Assembly (NCBI GenBank): GCA_015065765.1
Contig: SVPP01000020.1
Coordinates: forward strand, 1 to 42,951
DNA: 42,951 nucleotides
Source of the DNA: Oscillospiraceae bacterium
GTDB lineage: Bacteria; Bacillota; Clostridia; Oscillospirales; Acutalibacteraceae
Reading direction: 5' to 3'
Within the stretch, counting starts at the first letter, position 1; every line of letters starts with the position of its first letter. The position numbers were made by a program, and so were the translations under genes. The notes below the pieces were generated by a model that saw nothing but the letters and a program-made list of their open reading frames with translations, was not told the origin of the DNA and searched no databases. Of this stretch, positions 24,621-31,716 are shown piece by piece.

Positions 24621-25979
24621 ATGGCTTTTGAAGGACTTGCCGACAAGCTTGAAGAAGCGTTTAAAAAGTTAAAAAGTAAAGGAAGTCTTACTGAATCCGA
24701 TGTTAAAGAGGCGATGCGTGAGGTCCGTCTTGCACTTCTTGAAGCGGACGTAAGCTACAAGGTAGCCAAGGATTTCACAAAAACCGTAACTGAGCGTGCA
24801 ATCGGTGCGCAGGTTATGGAAAGTCTTACACCGGGACAGATGGTTATCAAAATCGTCAATGAAGAGCTTACGGCTCTTATGGGCGGTACAAAGTCCCGTC
24901 TTGCAATTGCAAATCATCCACCAACGATTGTTATGATGTGCGGTCTGCAGGGTTCAGGTAAAACTACACACAGTGCTAAAATCGCAATGATGCTTAAAAA
25001 TCAGGGGCATCGTCCCTTGCTCGTTGCGTGTGATATTTACAGACCTGCTGCTATCAAGCAGTTGCAGGTTGTAGGTGAACAGGCAGGTGTTCCCGTTTTT
25101 GAAATGGGCACGGAAAATCCTGTAAAGATTGCTGAAAACGCAATCAGACTGGCAAAAGATCAGGGATATGACTATGTCTTCCTTGATACCGCAGGTCGAC
25201 TTCACATTGACGAAGAACTTATGCAGGAGCTTAAGAGTGTCAAGAGTGCAGTTCATCCTCACGAAATCCTTCTTGTTGTTGACGCGATGACAGGTCAGGA
25301 TGCAGTGAATGTTGCAACATCTTTTAACGAGGCTCTCGGTATTGACGGTCTTGTGCTTACAAAGCTTGACGGTGACACTCGAGGCGGTGCGGCTCTTTCA
25401 GCAAGAGCGGTTACAGGAAAACCCATTAAGTTTGTCGGTGTCGGCGAAAAGCTTGCAGACCTTGACGTTTTCCATCCCGACAGAATGGCATCACGTATTC
25501 TCGGTATGGGCGACGTGCTCTCACTTATCGAAAAAGCTGAGCAGTCAATCGACGAAAAGAAAGCAGCAGAGCTTGAAGCAAAGCTTCGTGAAAATAAATT
25601 TGACCTGAATGACCTGATTGAGCAGATTGAACAGGTCAGAAAAATGGGCTCTATCAAGGATACACTCAAGATGATTCCAGGTATCGGCAAAAAGGTTGAC
25701 GATATCGACATTGATGAGAGAAAGTTTGACAGACTGCGTGCACTTGTTGAATCAATGACACCTGCAGAGCGTGAAAAGCCTGACATCATCAATCCCTCGA
25801 GAAAACGCCGTATTGCTGCAGGTAGCGGACAGACAGTTGAGGATGTTAACAGACTTCTTGCTCAGTATAAACAGATGCAGAAGATGTTCAAGCAGCTGAA
25901 CGGCAAGTCTGGCTCAAAGAAAAAGAGAAGACGCTTCAATATGTCTCAGTTGCAGAATATGAACGGCTTCGGAATTTAA
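24621..25979 (+). CDS. ffh: Signal recognition particle GTPase Ffh (SRP54)
   Basis: A 452-residue protein of normal length; ATG 24621 follows AAAGGAG. The N domain occupies 1-90 ([15 protein letters not shown]). The G domain has G1 GLQGSGKTT (108-116), DTAGR (189-193) and TKLDGD (247-252). The methionine-rich M domain follows from about 300, with [10 protein letters not shown] and the RNA-binding [18 protein letters not shown]. It ends in a basic stretch ([19 protein letters not shown]). It binds 4.5S/scRNA and nascent signal sequences and delivers ribosomes to FtsY at the membrane. All motifs are intact. Confidence 0.98.
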   Translation: MAFEGLADKLEEAFKKLKSKGSLTESDVKEAMREVRLALLEADVSYKVAKDFTKTVTERAIGAQVMESLTPGQMVIKIVNEELTALMGGTKSRLAIANHPPTIVMMCGLQGSGKTTHSAKIAMMLKNQGHRPLLVACDIYRPAAIKQLQVVGEQAGVPVFEMGTENPVKIAENAIRLAKDQGYDYVFLDTAGRLHIDEELMQELKSVKSAVHPHEILLVVDAMTGQDAVNVATSFNEALGIDGLVLTKLDGDTRGGAALSARAVTGKPIKFVGVGEKLADLDVFHPDRMASRILGMGDVLSLIEKAEQSIDEKKAAELEAKLRENKFDLNDLIEQIEQVRKMGSIKDTLKMIPGIGKKVDDIDIDERKFDRLRALVESMTPAEREKPDIINPSRKRRIAAGSGQTVEDVNRLLAQYKQMQKMFKQLNGKSGSKKKRRRFNMSQLQNMNGFGI

Positions 25980-26025
25980 TCAGTTTATAAAAAATATTTT
26001 ATATAATCAAATGGAGGAAACAAAA

Positions 26026-26268
26026 ATGGCAGTAAAAATCAGATTGCGTCGTATGGGCGCTAAGAAAGCACCTTTCTATCGTGTAGTAGTTGCGGATTCA
26101 AGATATCCCCGTGACGGCAGATTCATCGAAGAAATCGGTTACTTCAACCCCATGACAGAGCCCGCAGAGGTTAAAATCGATGCTGAAAAAGCAAAGAAAT
26201 GGATCTCAAACGGTGCTCAGCCCACAGATACAGTTAAAGCTATTCTCAAGAAAGAAAACATTCTTTAA
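26026..26268 (+). CDS. rpsP: 30S ribosomal protein bS16
   Basis: An 80-residue protein starting at ATG 26026, 8 nt after GGAGG; an upstream in-frame ATG at 26011 contains the ribosome site itself and is rejected. The sequence [20 protein letters not shown] followed by [21 protein letters not shown] is the standard bS16 core. It is essential for 30S assembly and binds 16S rRNA. It sits 46 bp after ffh, in the usual Firmicutes order. An AT-rich stretch with TATAAT near 26003 might give an extra promoter, but I found no convincing -35. Confidence 0.98.
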   Translation: MAVKIRLRRMGAKKAPFYRVVVADSRYPRDGRFIEEIGYFNPMTEPAEVKIDAEKAKKWISNGAQPTDTVKAILKKENIL

Positions 26269-26344
26269 TTTTTGCATGTGGCGAATAATTCCGCATAATC
26301 AGGATATAATTTGTTTATGACGGAAAGAAAGGACGGAATCGACA

Positions 26345-26578
26345 ATGGAAGAATTGTTGGTATCAATCGTTAAGGGACTTGTAGAATCTCCCGACGAGGT
26401 GAAGGTCACATCATCAACAACTGAAGAAGAAGGCCTTACTGTTTTCCATGTTAGCGTAGCTGCTGACGATATGGGCAGAGTTATCGGCAAACAGGGAAGA
26501 ATTGCAAAAGCAATCCGCACAGTTATGCGTGCTGCTGCAATCCGCAAGGATGTTAAGGTTAAGGTAGAAATTGATTGA
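26345..26578 (+). CDS. khpA: KH-domain RNA-binding protein KhpA
   Basis: A 77-residue single KH-domain protein (YlqC/KhpA family); ATG 26345 follows GAAAGGA with further purines. The core VSVAADDMGRVIGKQGRIAK contains the RNA-binding GKQG loop (48-51), and IRTVMRAAAI continues the domain. KhpA usually pairs with KhpB/Jag and affects cell division and growth in Gram-positive bacteria. The position between rpsP and rimM is conserved across Firmicutes. A strong hairpin directly after the stop may reduce transcription of the downstream genes. Confidence 0.95.
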   Translation: MEELLVSIVKGLVESPDEVKVTSSTTEEEGLTVFHVSVAADDMGRVIGKQGRIAKAIRTVMRAAAIRKDVKVKVEID

Positions 26579-26586
26579 TTCTATGT

Positions 26587-26611
26587 AAGCCGGCAGTTAC
26601 TGCCGGCTTTT
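26587..26611 (+). terminator. Strong hairpin with a short T-run after khpA
   Basis: AAGCCGGCAG (26587-26596), loop TTA, CTGCCGGCTT (26600-26609), then two more T. The stem is GC-rich but only four T follow it, so partial termination or mRNA 3'-end protection within the operon is likely. Confidence 0.7.
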
Positions 26612-26641
26612 GACTTTGTGTGAGACAAGGAGGAATTTTCC

Positions 26642-27243
26642 ATGAAATCCTTTTTGAATAATATCAGAAAAAACAGTATTTTTGCGTTGGCAGGATTCGT
26701 AGTTTTAGGTATTCTGCTTGTTATTTTTCCTGATAAGGTAGCCAATATTGCGGGCTACATAGCAGGAGCACTGGGCATCGGTTTCGGTGTTACAAAAATT
26801 ATCGGTTACTTTTCAAAAAGTCCTGAGAAAAATGTAACAGTTTTCGGACTTACAATCGGAATACTATTTGCCCTTGCAGGCATTTATATAATCACCCGTC
26901 CCATATTGTTTCAAACTTTATCGTCAGTGTTTTCGGCGTAATTATTATGGTTGACGGCATTTCAAAAATGAAAAATGCACTGAATCTTAAAAAATCAGGC
27001 ATGAAAAACTATCTTGCAATTTTCATTACCGCAGTGGTAGAGCTTGTTCTCGGAATAGTGTTTATCATCAATCCCGGTCTTGGTCTTCACACAATGCTGA
27101 GAATTATCGGTGTTGTGCTCATAATTGCAGGTATTTCAAATCTTGTTACTTTCATCGGTGTAACAAAAGAGTATAAGACAATTATCAACAAAAACGGCGA
27201 AATTGAAGGCGATGCGAAAGTCATTTCCTCGGAGGAAGAATAA
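26642..27243 (+). pseudogene. DUF308/HdeD-type membrane protein split by a one-base frameshift
   Basis: Two adjacent ORFs (26642-26941, 99 residues; 26947-27243, 98 residues) are halves of one six-helix DUF308 protein. The first half ends with a nonsense tail after IITRP. Reading the other frame from that point gives HIVSNFIVSVFGVIIMVDGI, which joins in phase with the second half and restores the expected DUF308 helix. One missing base near the CCC at 26900-26902 explains everything. It is either a real inactivating mutation or a base-call error. The ribosome site is ACAAGGAGG before ATG 26642, and the 3' end overlaps rimM by one base. The intact product would be about 200 residues. HdeD-like proteins are membrane stress proteins of unclear action. 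Confidence 0.85.
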
Positions 27244-27761
27244 TGAAAAAAGATTTTCTTGAAGTAGGCGAAATCGTAGGCACACATGGTGTACGTGGCG
27301 AAATGCGTGTAAATCCCTGGTGTGACAGTCCTGCATTTTTGAAAAAATTCAAAAAGCTTTACTTTGACGAGAAAGGCGAAAAAAGCCTTGATGTAAAAAG
27401 TGCAAGAGAGCACGGGAATGTGGCACTGCTTGTAGTTGACGGCATTGACACTGTGGAAAAAGCTCAGGCAATGCGCTCAAAGGTGCTTTACATAAAGCGT
27501 GACGATGCCCGTTTGCAGAAAGGTAATTATTTTATAGCTGAGCTTATCGATTGTACGGTTTACGATGCAGATGACGAAACACATGTCTACGGTGTAATTT
27601 CTGATGTGAGCGAGACTGGTGCAAATGATGTCTGGCACATTGAAAAAGACGGCAAAGAGTACCTTATTCCTGCAATAAAGGACGTTGTAATATCTGTTGA
27701 TGTGGAAGAGGGCAGAATCCTTATCCGTCCCATGAAAGGAATTTTTGACGATGAGAATTGA
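27243..27761 (+). CDS. rimM: Ribosome maturation factor RimM
   Basis: A 172-residue protein; ATG 27243 overlaps the preceding stop by one base and has GGAGG upstream inside the DUF308 gene. Residues 1-80 are the RimM N-terminal barrel (EVGEIVGTHGVRGEMRV), and 95-172 form the PRC barrel (NYFIAELIDCTVYDADDETH... EYLIPAIKDVVISVD). It helps process 16S rRNA and assemble the 30S head around uS19. It overlaps trmD by 11 bp, the usual tight coupling of the two. Confidence 0.96.
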   Translation: MKKDFLEVGEIVGTHGVRGEMRVNPWCDSPAFLKKFKKLYFDEKGEKSLDVKSAREHGNVALLVVDGIDTVEKAQAMRSKVLYIKRDDARLQKGNYFIAELIDCTVYDADDETHVYGVISDVSETGANDVWHIEKDGKEYLIPAIKDVVISVDVEEGRILIRPMKGIFDDEN

Positions 27762-28488
27762 CATAATGACGCTTTTTCCTGAAATGTGCGAAAGTGTGCT
27801 CAGCTCAAGCATTGTCGGAAGAGCAAGAGAAAACGGATATGTGGAAATAAACTGCCACAACATCCGTGATTTTACAGAAGATAAGCACAACAGGGTTGAT
27901 GATTCTCCATACGGCGGCGGAATGGGCATGATAATGCAGGTTCAGCCTATTGCTTCATGTTTTGAGCATATCTGTGAGGAAACAGGGGAGAAACCATATC
28001 TCATTTATATGTCTCCGCAAGGAAATGTTTTGACACAGAAAAAAGTCAGAGAGCTGTCAGAAATGAAAAACATTGTTCTTCTCTGCGGACATTATGAGGG
28101 TGTTGACGAGCGCGTTATTGAAGAATTGGTTGACGAAGAAATTTCAATCGGCGACTATGTTCTTACAGGTGGTGAGTTGCCTGCACTTATCCTTGCAGAC
28201 AGTGTTGCAAGAATGATTCCCGGAGTACTTTCTGATAACGAATGCTTTGAGGATGAAAGTCATTATTCAGGACTTCTTGAATATCCTCAGTATACACGTC
28301 CTTTTGAATGGAGAGGCAGACAAGTGCCTGAAGTTCTTTTGTCAGGACACCATGCAAACATAGAAAAATGGCGCCATGAAAAGTCCCTTGAAAGAACATT
28401 CCGTAAACGCCCCGATATGATAGAAAAAGCCGACCTTTCAAAGAAAGATATGGAGTACATAGAAAAACTTAAAAACGAACAAAAGTAA
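27751..28488 (+). CDS. trmD: tRNA (guanine-N1)-methyltransferase TrmD
   Basis: A 245-residue enzyme; I use ATG 27751, with AAAGGA upstream, over TTG 27745. It methylates G37 of tRNAs with SAM and prevents +1 frameshifting. Key segments are SPYGGGMGMIMQVQPI (52-67) and the SAM-binding trefoil-knot loops CGHYEGVDERV (112-122) and IGDYVLTGGELPALI (133-147). The C-terminal domain contains PEVLLSGHHANIEKWR, as expected. The usual next gene, rplS, is absent; a terminator with an unusual repeat follows instead. Confidence 0.97.
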   Translation: MRIDIMTLFPEMCESVLSSSIVGRARENGYVEINCHNIRDFTEDKHNRVDDSPYGGGMGMIMQVQPIASCFEHICEETGEKPYLIYMSPQGNVLTQKKVRELSEMKNIVLLCGHYEGVDERVIEELVDEEISIGDYVLTGGELPALILADSVARMIPGVLSDNECFEDESHYSGLLEYPQYTRPFEWRGRQVPEVLLSGHHANIEKWRHEKSLERTFRKRPDMIEKADLSKKDMEYIEKLKNEQK

Positions 28489-28495
28489 GAAAATT

Positions 28496-28552
28496 AAAAT
28501 CCCTGCCGTGACATCCTCGAGCCTAATCGAAGAGCCCCGGCAGGGATTTTTT
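28496..28552 (+). terminator. Terminator built on a palindromic repeat (copy A)
   Basis: AAAATCCCTGCCG (28496-28508) pairs with CGGCAGGGATTTT (28538-28550), followed by T. The 45-bp unit (28501-28545) contains a long inner segment with CTCGAGCCTAATCGAA. Nearly the same unit recurs inverted at 29757-29801, and a shorter relative occurs at 41474-41512. It ends the SRP operon. Confidence 0.85.
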
Positions 28553-28571
28553 ATCTTTAGTTTGCTATTTA

Positions 28572-29642
28572 TTATTTACTCCATGGGAATTTGCCTACGT
28601 ATTCTCCGTCTTTAAAGTAGCCAGTCTCAATTTTGCCGTTTTTGTATGTATGCTTACCTTTTCCGTTAGGCAGACCATTAACAAATTCACCTTCGTGGAT
28701 ATCTCCATCAGCAAAAGTGAATTTGCCTATACCATTGTATGTGTTATTGACAAAGTCACCTTCGTAAATATCACCCTGGAAACTTGTGTATATGCCTTTA
28801 CCATGGTACATACCATCGACATAATCTCCTTCATAAGTATCTCCGATGAGATGTGTTGTTTTTCCTTTTCCATGAGGTTTTCCTTGGAACCAATCGCCTT
28901 CGTAAATGTTTCCATTAGAGCGGACAACTTTACCTTTTCCGTGCGGAACATTGTCAAAATCGCCTTCATAGATATCTCCGTTGGCATATATCATTCTACC
29001 TTTTCCCCGGCGTTTGTCTTCAAAGAAATCACCTTCATAAATATCGCCAAAGGGGGAAATCGCCTTACCTTTGCCATTAAGTTTGTCATTAACAAAGGTG
29101 CCCTCATAAATATTTCCATTAGTTAAGGTGTATTTGCCATAGCCGGTGCGTTTGTAATCAAAGAACCCGCCTTCGTAAACATCGCCGTTAGCATATGTCA
29201 TTCTACCATTTCCATGGAGAGAACCATTAACCCAGTCTCCTTCGTACACATCTCCGCCTGCAAATATTCTTTTACCTTTTCCGTTTTCTCGTCCGTTTGC
29301 AAAGTTGCCTTCATAAACGCCATCGTTTACCCATGTGTATTTTCCAATTCCTTCAAAAACACCATTTGCAAACTCACCTTCATAAAAATCACCATTAGAT
29401 ATGTGTAACTTTCCTTTGCCACAGAATTTGTTATTAAACCAGTCCCCTTCGTAAACTGTTCCATCAGCATAAATCAACTTACCTCTACCATGAAATTTGC
29501 TGTCAACAAAGTTTCCCTCGTAAACGGATCCGTCAGAATAAGTTATTTTGCCATAACCTTGTATTTGTCCGTCGATAATTGTACCTTCAAATACATCGCC
29601 ATTAGGATAAACGTGTCTTGAAACTGGATTATGTTTTATCAT
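28572..29642 (-). CDS. MORN-repeat protein, 15 tandem repeats
   Basis: A 356-residue protein made almost wholly of MORN repeats. I chose ATG 29642, which is 8 nt after GGAGG; an upstream alternative at 29666 has no site. Fifteen units of 23 residues run from about residue 10 to the end, with the pattern Y-x-x-G-D-x-Y-E-G-x-F-x-x-x-x-x-x-G-x-G-K-x-x. The tenth is one residue short (FDNVPHGKGK) and the last is degenerate (ETGYFKDGEYVGKF). There is no signal peptide or catalytic domain. MORN repeats form long beta-hairpin sheets that bind lipids or proteins, so a cytoplasmic scaffold or membrane-associated role is possible. It has its own promoter and is convergent with trmD. Confidence 0.92.
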   Translation of the reverse strand: MIKHNPVSRHVYPNGDVFEGTIIDGQIQGYGKITYSDGSVYEGNFVDSKFHGRGKLIYADGTVYEGDWFNNKFCGKGKLHISNGDFYEGEFANGVFEGIGKYTWVNDGVYEGNFANGRENGKGKRIFAGGDVYEGDWVNGSLHGNGRMTYANGDVYEGGFFDYKRTGYGKYTLTNGNIYEGTFVNDKLNGKGKAISPFGDIYEGDFFEDKRRGKGRMIYANGDIYEGDFDNVPHGKGKVVRSNGNIYEGDWFQGKPHGKGKTTHLIGDTYEGDYVDGMYHGKGIYTSFQGDIYEGDFVNNTYNGIGKFTFADGDIHEGEFVNGLPNGKGKHTYKNGKIETGYFKDGEYVGKFPWSK

Positions 29643-29678
29643 TTTGTATTCCTCCATAAAAGACAATATTCTAAATGC

Positions 29679-29707
29679 ATTGTAACACAGATTTTTTAAA
29701 ACATCAA
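29679..29707 (-). promoter_or_regulatory. Promoter of the MORN-repeat gene
   Basis: Minus strand: TTGATG (29707-29702), a 17-bp spacer, then TACAAT (29684-29679). It lies 37 nt upstream of the ATG at 29642. Confidence 0.6.
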
Positions 29708-29750
29708 GAAGATAACAGTATTTTGTACAAACAGAATTTTAACTCATTAG

Positions 29751-29807
29751 AAAACTCCCTGCTGAGATCTTTCGCTTACGCTCGAGAATGACATGGCAGG
29801 GAGTTTG
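29751..29807 (-). terminator. Terminator built on a palindromic repeat (copy B)
   Basis: AAACTCCCTGC (29752-29762) pairs with GCAGGGAGTTT (29796-29806). Read on the minus strand, the 45-bp unit matches copy A at about three quarters of positions, including CCCTGCC at the start, CTCGAGC in the middle and GCAGGG at the end. It follows the minus-strand DUF4838 gene and precedes the MORN promoter. Confidence 0.75.
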
Positions 29808-29818
29808 GTTTTAATTTT

Positions 29819-31714
29819 TTATTCCCATTCAATAGGTCTTTGTATAAAGTTTATGTCTTCTTTATTAGTGGGAAGAGTTGAGAATGAAGAAACCTTTGTG
29901 ATTCCGTGAGACATAAGCTCATCATAAAGCTCCTCCTGAGCCTGCATTCTCATTGGGTTGAGGAAGAAATATTCTCCGAGGAACTGATTGGCTTTAAAGA
30001 ATTCCCAGCTCAGGCTGTCTGTTTCAATTCTGAATTTCTGCTCTTCTGTCACATCTGATTCAAGAGCTTTCTTCCATAAACTGTCAAGCTTATTGATTTT
30101 TGAGATGGGATAGTATCCTGACTGATAGTGCCAGTCAAAGTCGAATGCATGGGCTGTTGCCTTAATCTGACCTGTCTGGATATCAATGATTTCCTTGATG
30201 TAGGGAGCAGCCTCTTCACCGTAATAGAAATTCATAAAGTCCATCATCATATATTCCACATCAGCATTTACATTCCACTGAAGTCTGGGGAGAAGATAGT
30301 TTCTCAGGTCATTGAAAGCTGCATAGTGACCGTCGCCGCAGTTATAAACATAGCCTGTGATTCCTATGTCGTGCATATATTTCATCGTGGACTGCATTGT
30401 TTCAAAGTTTGAGAAAAACTGTGCAGAGAAAAGGAAGTTGATTGTGTAGTCATAGATGTACGTTCTTTCTGCGATAACTGTCCAATCCTTATGGTCCTGA
30501 GCAATGAAATCCTCATTGTCACCGTAAAGGTTGAGGAATTCGCTCTCAATCTGATTGTCATCAATTGCACCGCAGGTGCCAAGTGTATGGTTTCTGCATG
30601 CGTGATGAAGCTCGCAAAGTACGGGAACAACGTTATCGTTACATTTAAGGCTTAAATCCTTAGGAGGTCTTTCTGTTTCACCATATGCGTAGAATGTGAA
30701 GGTGAAATCGGGGAATTCCTCGTCAAGAGCGTCTGCAAAGTTGTTTGTGAAAATAATTGTGGGAGCAGAAATACTGCCGTATTTTTCGTAAAGTGCAGTA
30801 CAAGTTTCGCAGTGGCAGTAGTTTGAGTTGTCCTTCTGACCGATGTGAATATGGTCTGATGTTTTTCTGGGACAGTCACGCATAAAACCTCTTGCGTTTT
30901 CGATGGCAATCGGGAGAACATCGGGGTGCGAGAGACACACATGGTCAGTTGTTCTTGTTCCGTCAGGATTCATAGCAAAATATTCAGGATGCTCAGCAAA
31001 AAGTGAATCGGGAACAAGTCTGTCAAGAGTTACATCCCACAAAATATATGTCAGTGCACCGCCGTATTCTTCTGCTTCGTTCCAGAAGGATACATTTGTT
31101 TTGATTCTTGCTCTGTATTTATCGTCTGCATATGCAGGGCTGTTTCTGCGGATTGCAAAAGAGGGCCCAACGAGAATATCGGTGTTCGCATCAACGATAA
31201 TGTCTTCTTTTTTGGGAACATTTTCAAGCTGAGGAGTATACCAGCGTACACCTACATATTCCTCAAGGAATGTGTAGACGCCGTAGAGAGTGCCTCTGCT
31301 GTCCTCACCGATAATCATCAGGTGGGCACCGTCAGAATAAAATCTGAAGCCGTCTTCTTTTATTTCAGAGGTATCAATTTCCTTGATACCTTTGCCGATT
31401 TCAGTGTTTCCGAGAAGAATCGCTTTATCCTCGGGTGTGATTTCATCCTCCGTTACAACAGGGAGAAGAGCACCTGTTGACTGCTCAATATAGTTCTGAA
31501 GTTCTTCCGATGCTGTAACTATGCATTCATCGGGATTTTCTTCGGTTGCAATAACAAAATCACTTTCACCGTCTTTTACAAGAAACATTTCTGTTATGAT
31601 TTCGGGAGCTGAATATTCGTCACCACCGTAATTGATTTCTGTGCTGGCAGGGAAAATTCCTATACTGAAAAATAAAACCTCAAAAAGAGAAATTATAGCT
31701 TTGATATACTGCAT
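29819..31714 (-). CDS. Secreted DUF4838 protein with GH67-type N-terminal domain
   Basis: A 631-residue protein. Residues 1-25 form a hydrophobic export segment that unusually carries a glutamate in its core (LFEVLFFSIG). Residues 35-180 are an alpha-glucuronidase-type N-terminal domain (ELQNYIEQSTGALLPVV, GEDSRGTLYGVYTFLEEYVGVRW). Residues about 200-500 are DUF4838, with NYCHCETCTALYEKYG as the characteristic cysteine cluster, then FTFYAYGETERPP and GYVYNCGDGHYAAFNDLRNYL. The family is assumed to be glycoside-hydrolase-like, but the substrate is unknown. It starts 2 nt after the stop of the secreted GH92 gene, so the two are one operon and probably act on the same glycan. Confidence 0.85.
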   Translation of the reverse strand: MQYIKAIISLFEVLFFSIGIFPASTEINYGGDEYSAPEIITEMFLVKDGESDFVIATEENPDECIVTASEELQNYIEQSTGALLPVVTEDEITPEDKAILLGNTEIGKGIKEIDTSEIKEDGFRFYSDGAHLMIIGEDSRGTLYGVYTFLEEYVGVRWYTPQLENVPKKEDIIVDANTDILVGPSFAIRRNSPAYADDKYRARIKTNVSFWNEAEEYGGALTYILWDVTLDRLVPDSLFAEHPEYFAMNPDGTRTTDHVCLSHPDVLPIAIENARGFMRDCPRKTSDHIHIGQKDNSNYCHCETCTALYEKYGSISAPTIIFTNNFADALDEEFPDFTFTFYAYGETERPPKDLSLKCNDNVVPVLCELHHACRNHTLGTCGAIDDNQIESEFLNLYGDNEDFIAQDHKDWTVIAERTYIYDYTINFLFSAQFFSNFETMQSTMKYMHDIGITGYVYNCGDGHYAAFNDLRNYLLPRLQWNVNADVEYMMMDFMNFYYGEEAAPYIKEIIDIQTGQIKATAHAFDFDWHYQSGYYPISKINKLDSLWKKALESDVTEEQKFRIETDSLSWEFFKANQFLGEYFFLNPMRMQAQEELYDELMSHGITKVSSFSTLPTNKEDINFIQRPIEWE

Positions 31715-31716
31715 AA

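Noticed and set aside
26947-27243. A separate 98-residue gene starting at this ATG
   Set aside because: The sequence just upstream in the same frame continues the DUF308 fold, so it is the second half of a frameshifted gene.
28650-29126. 158-codon open frame on the plus strand with a periodic sequence
   Set aside because: Its periodicity is the reverse-strand image of the MORN repeats.
28572-29642. Regular 69-bp repetition that could suggest a CRISPR or satellite array
   Set aside because: The period is an exact multiple of three and encodes MORN units in one frame, with no spacer/repeat structure.
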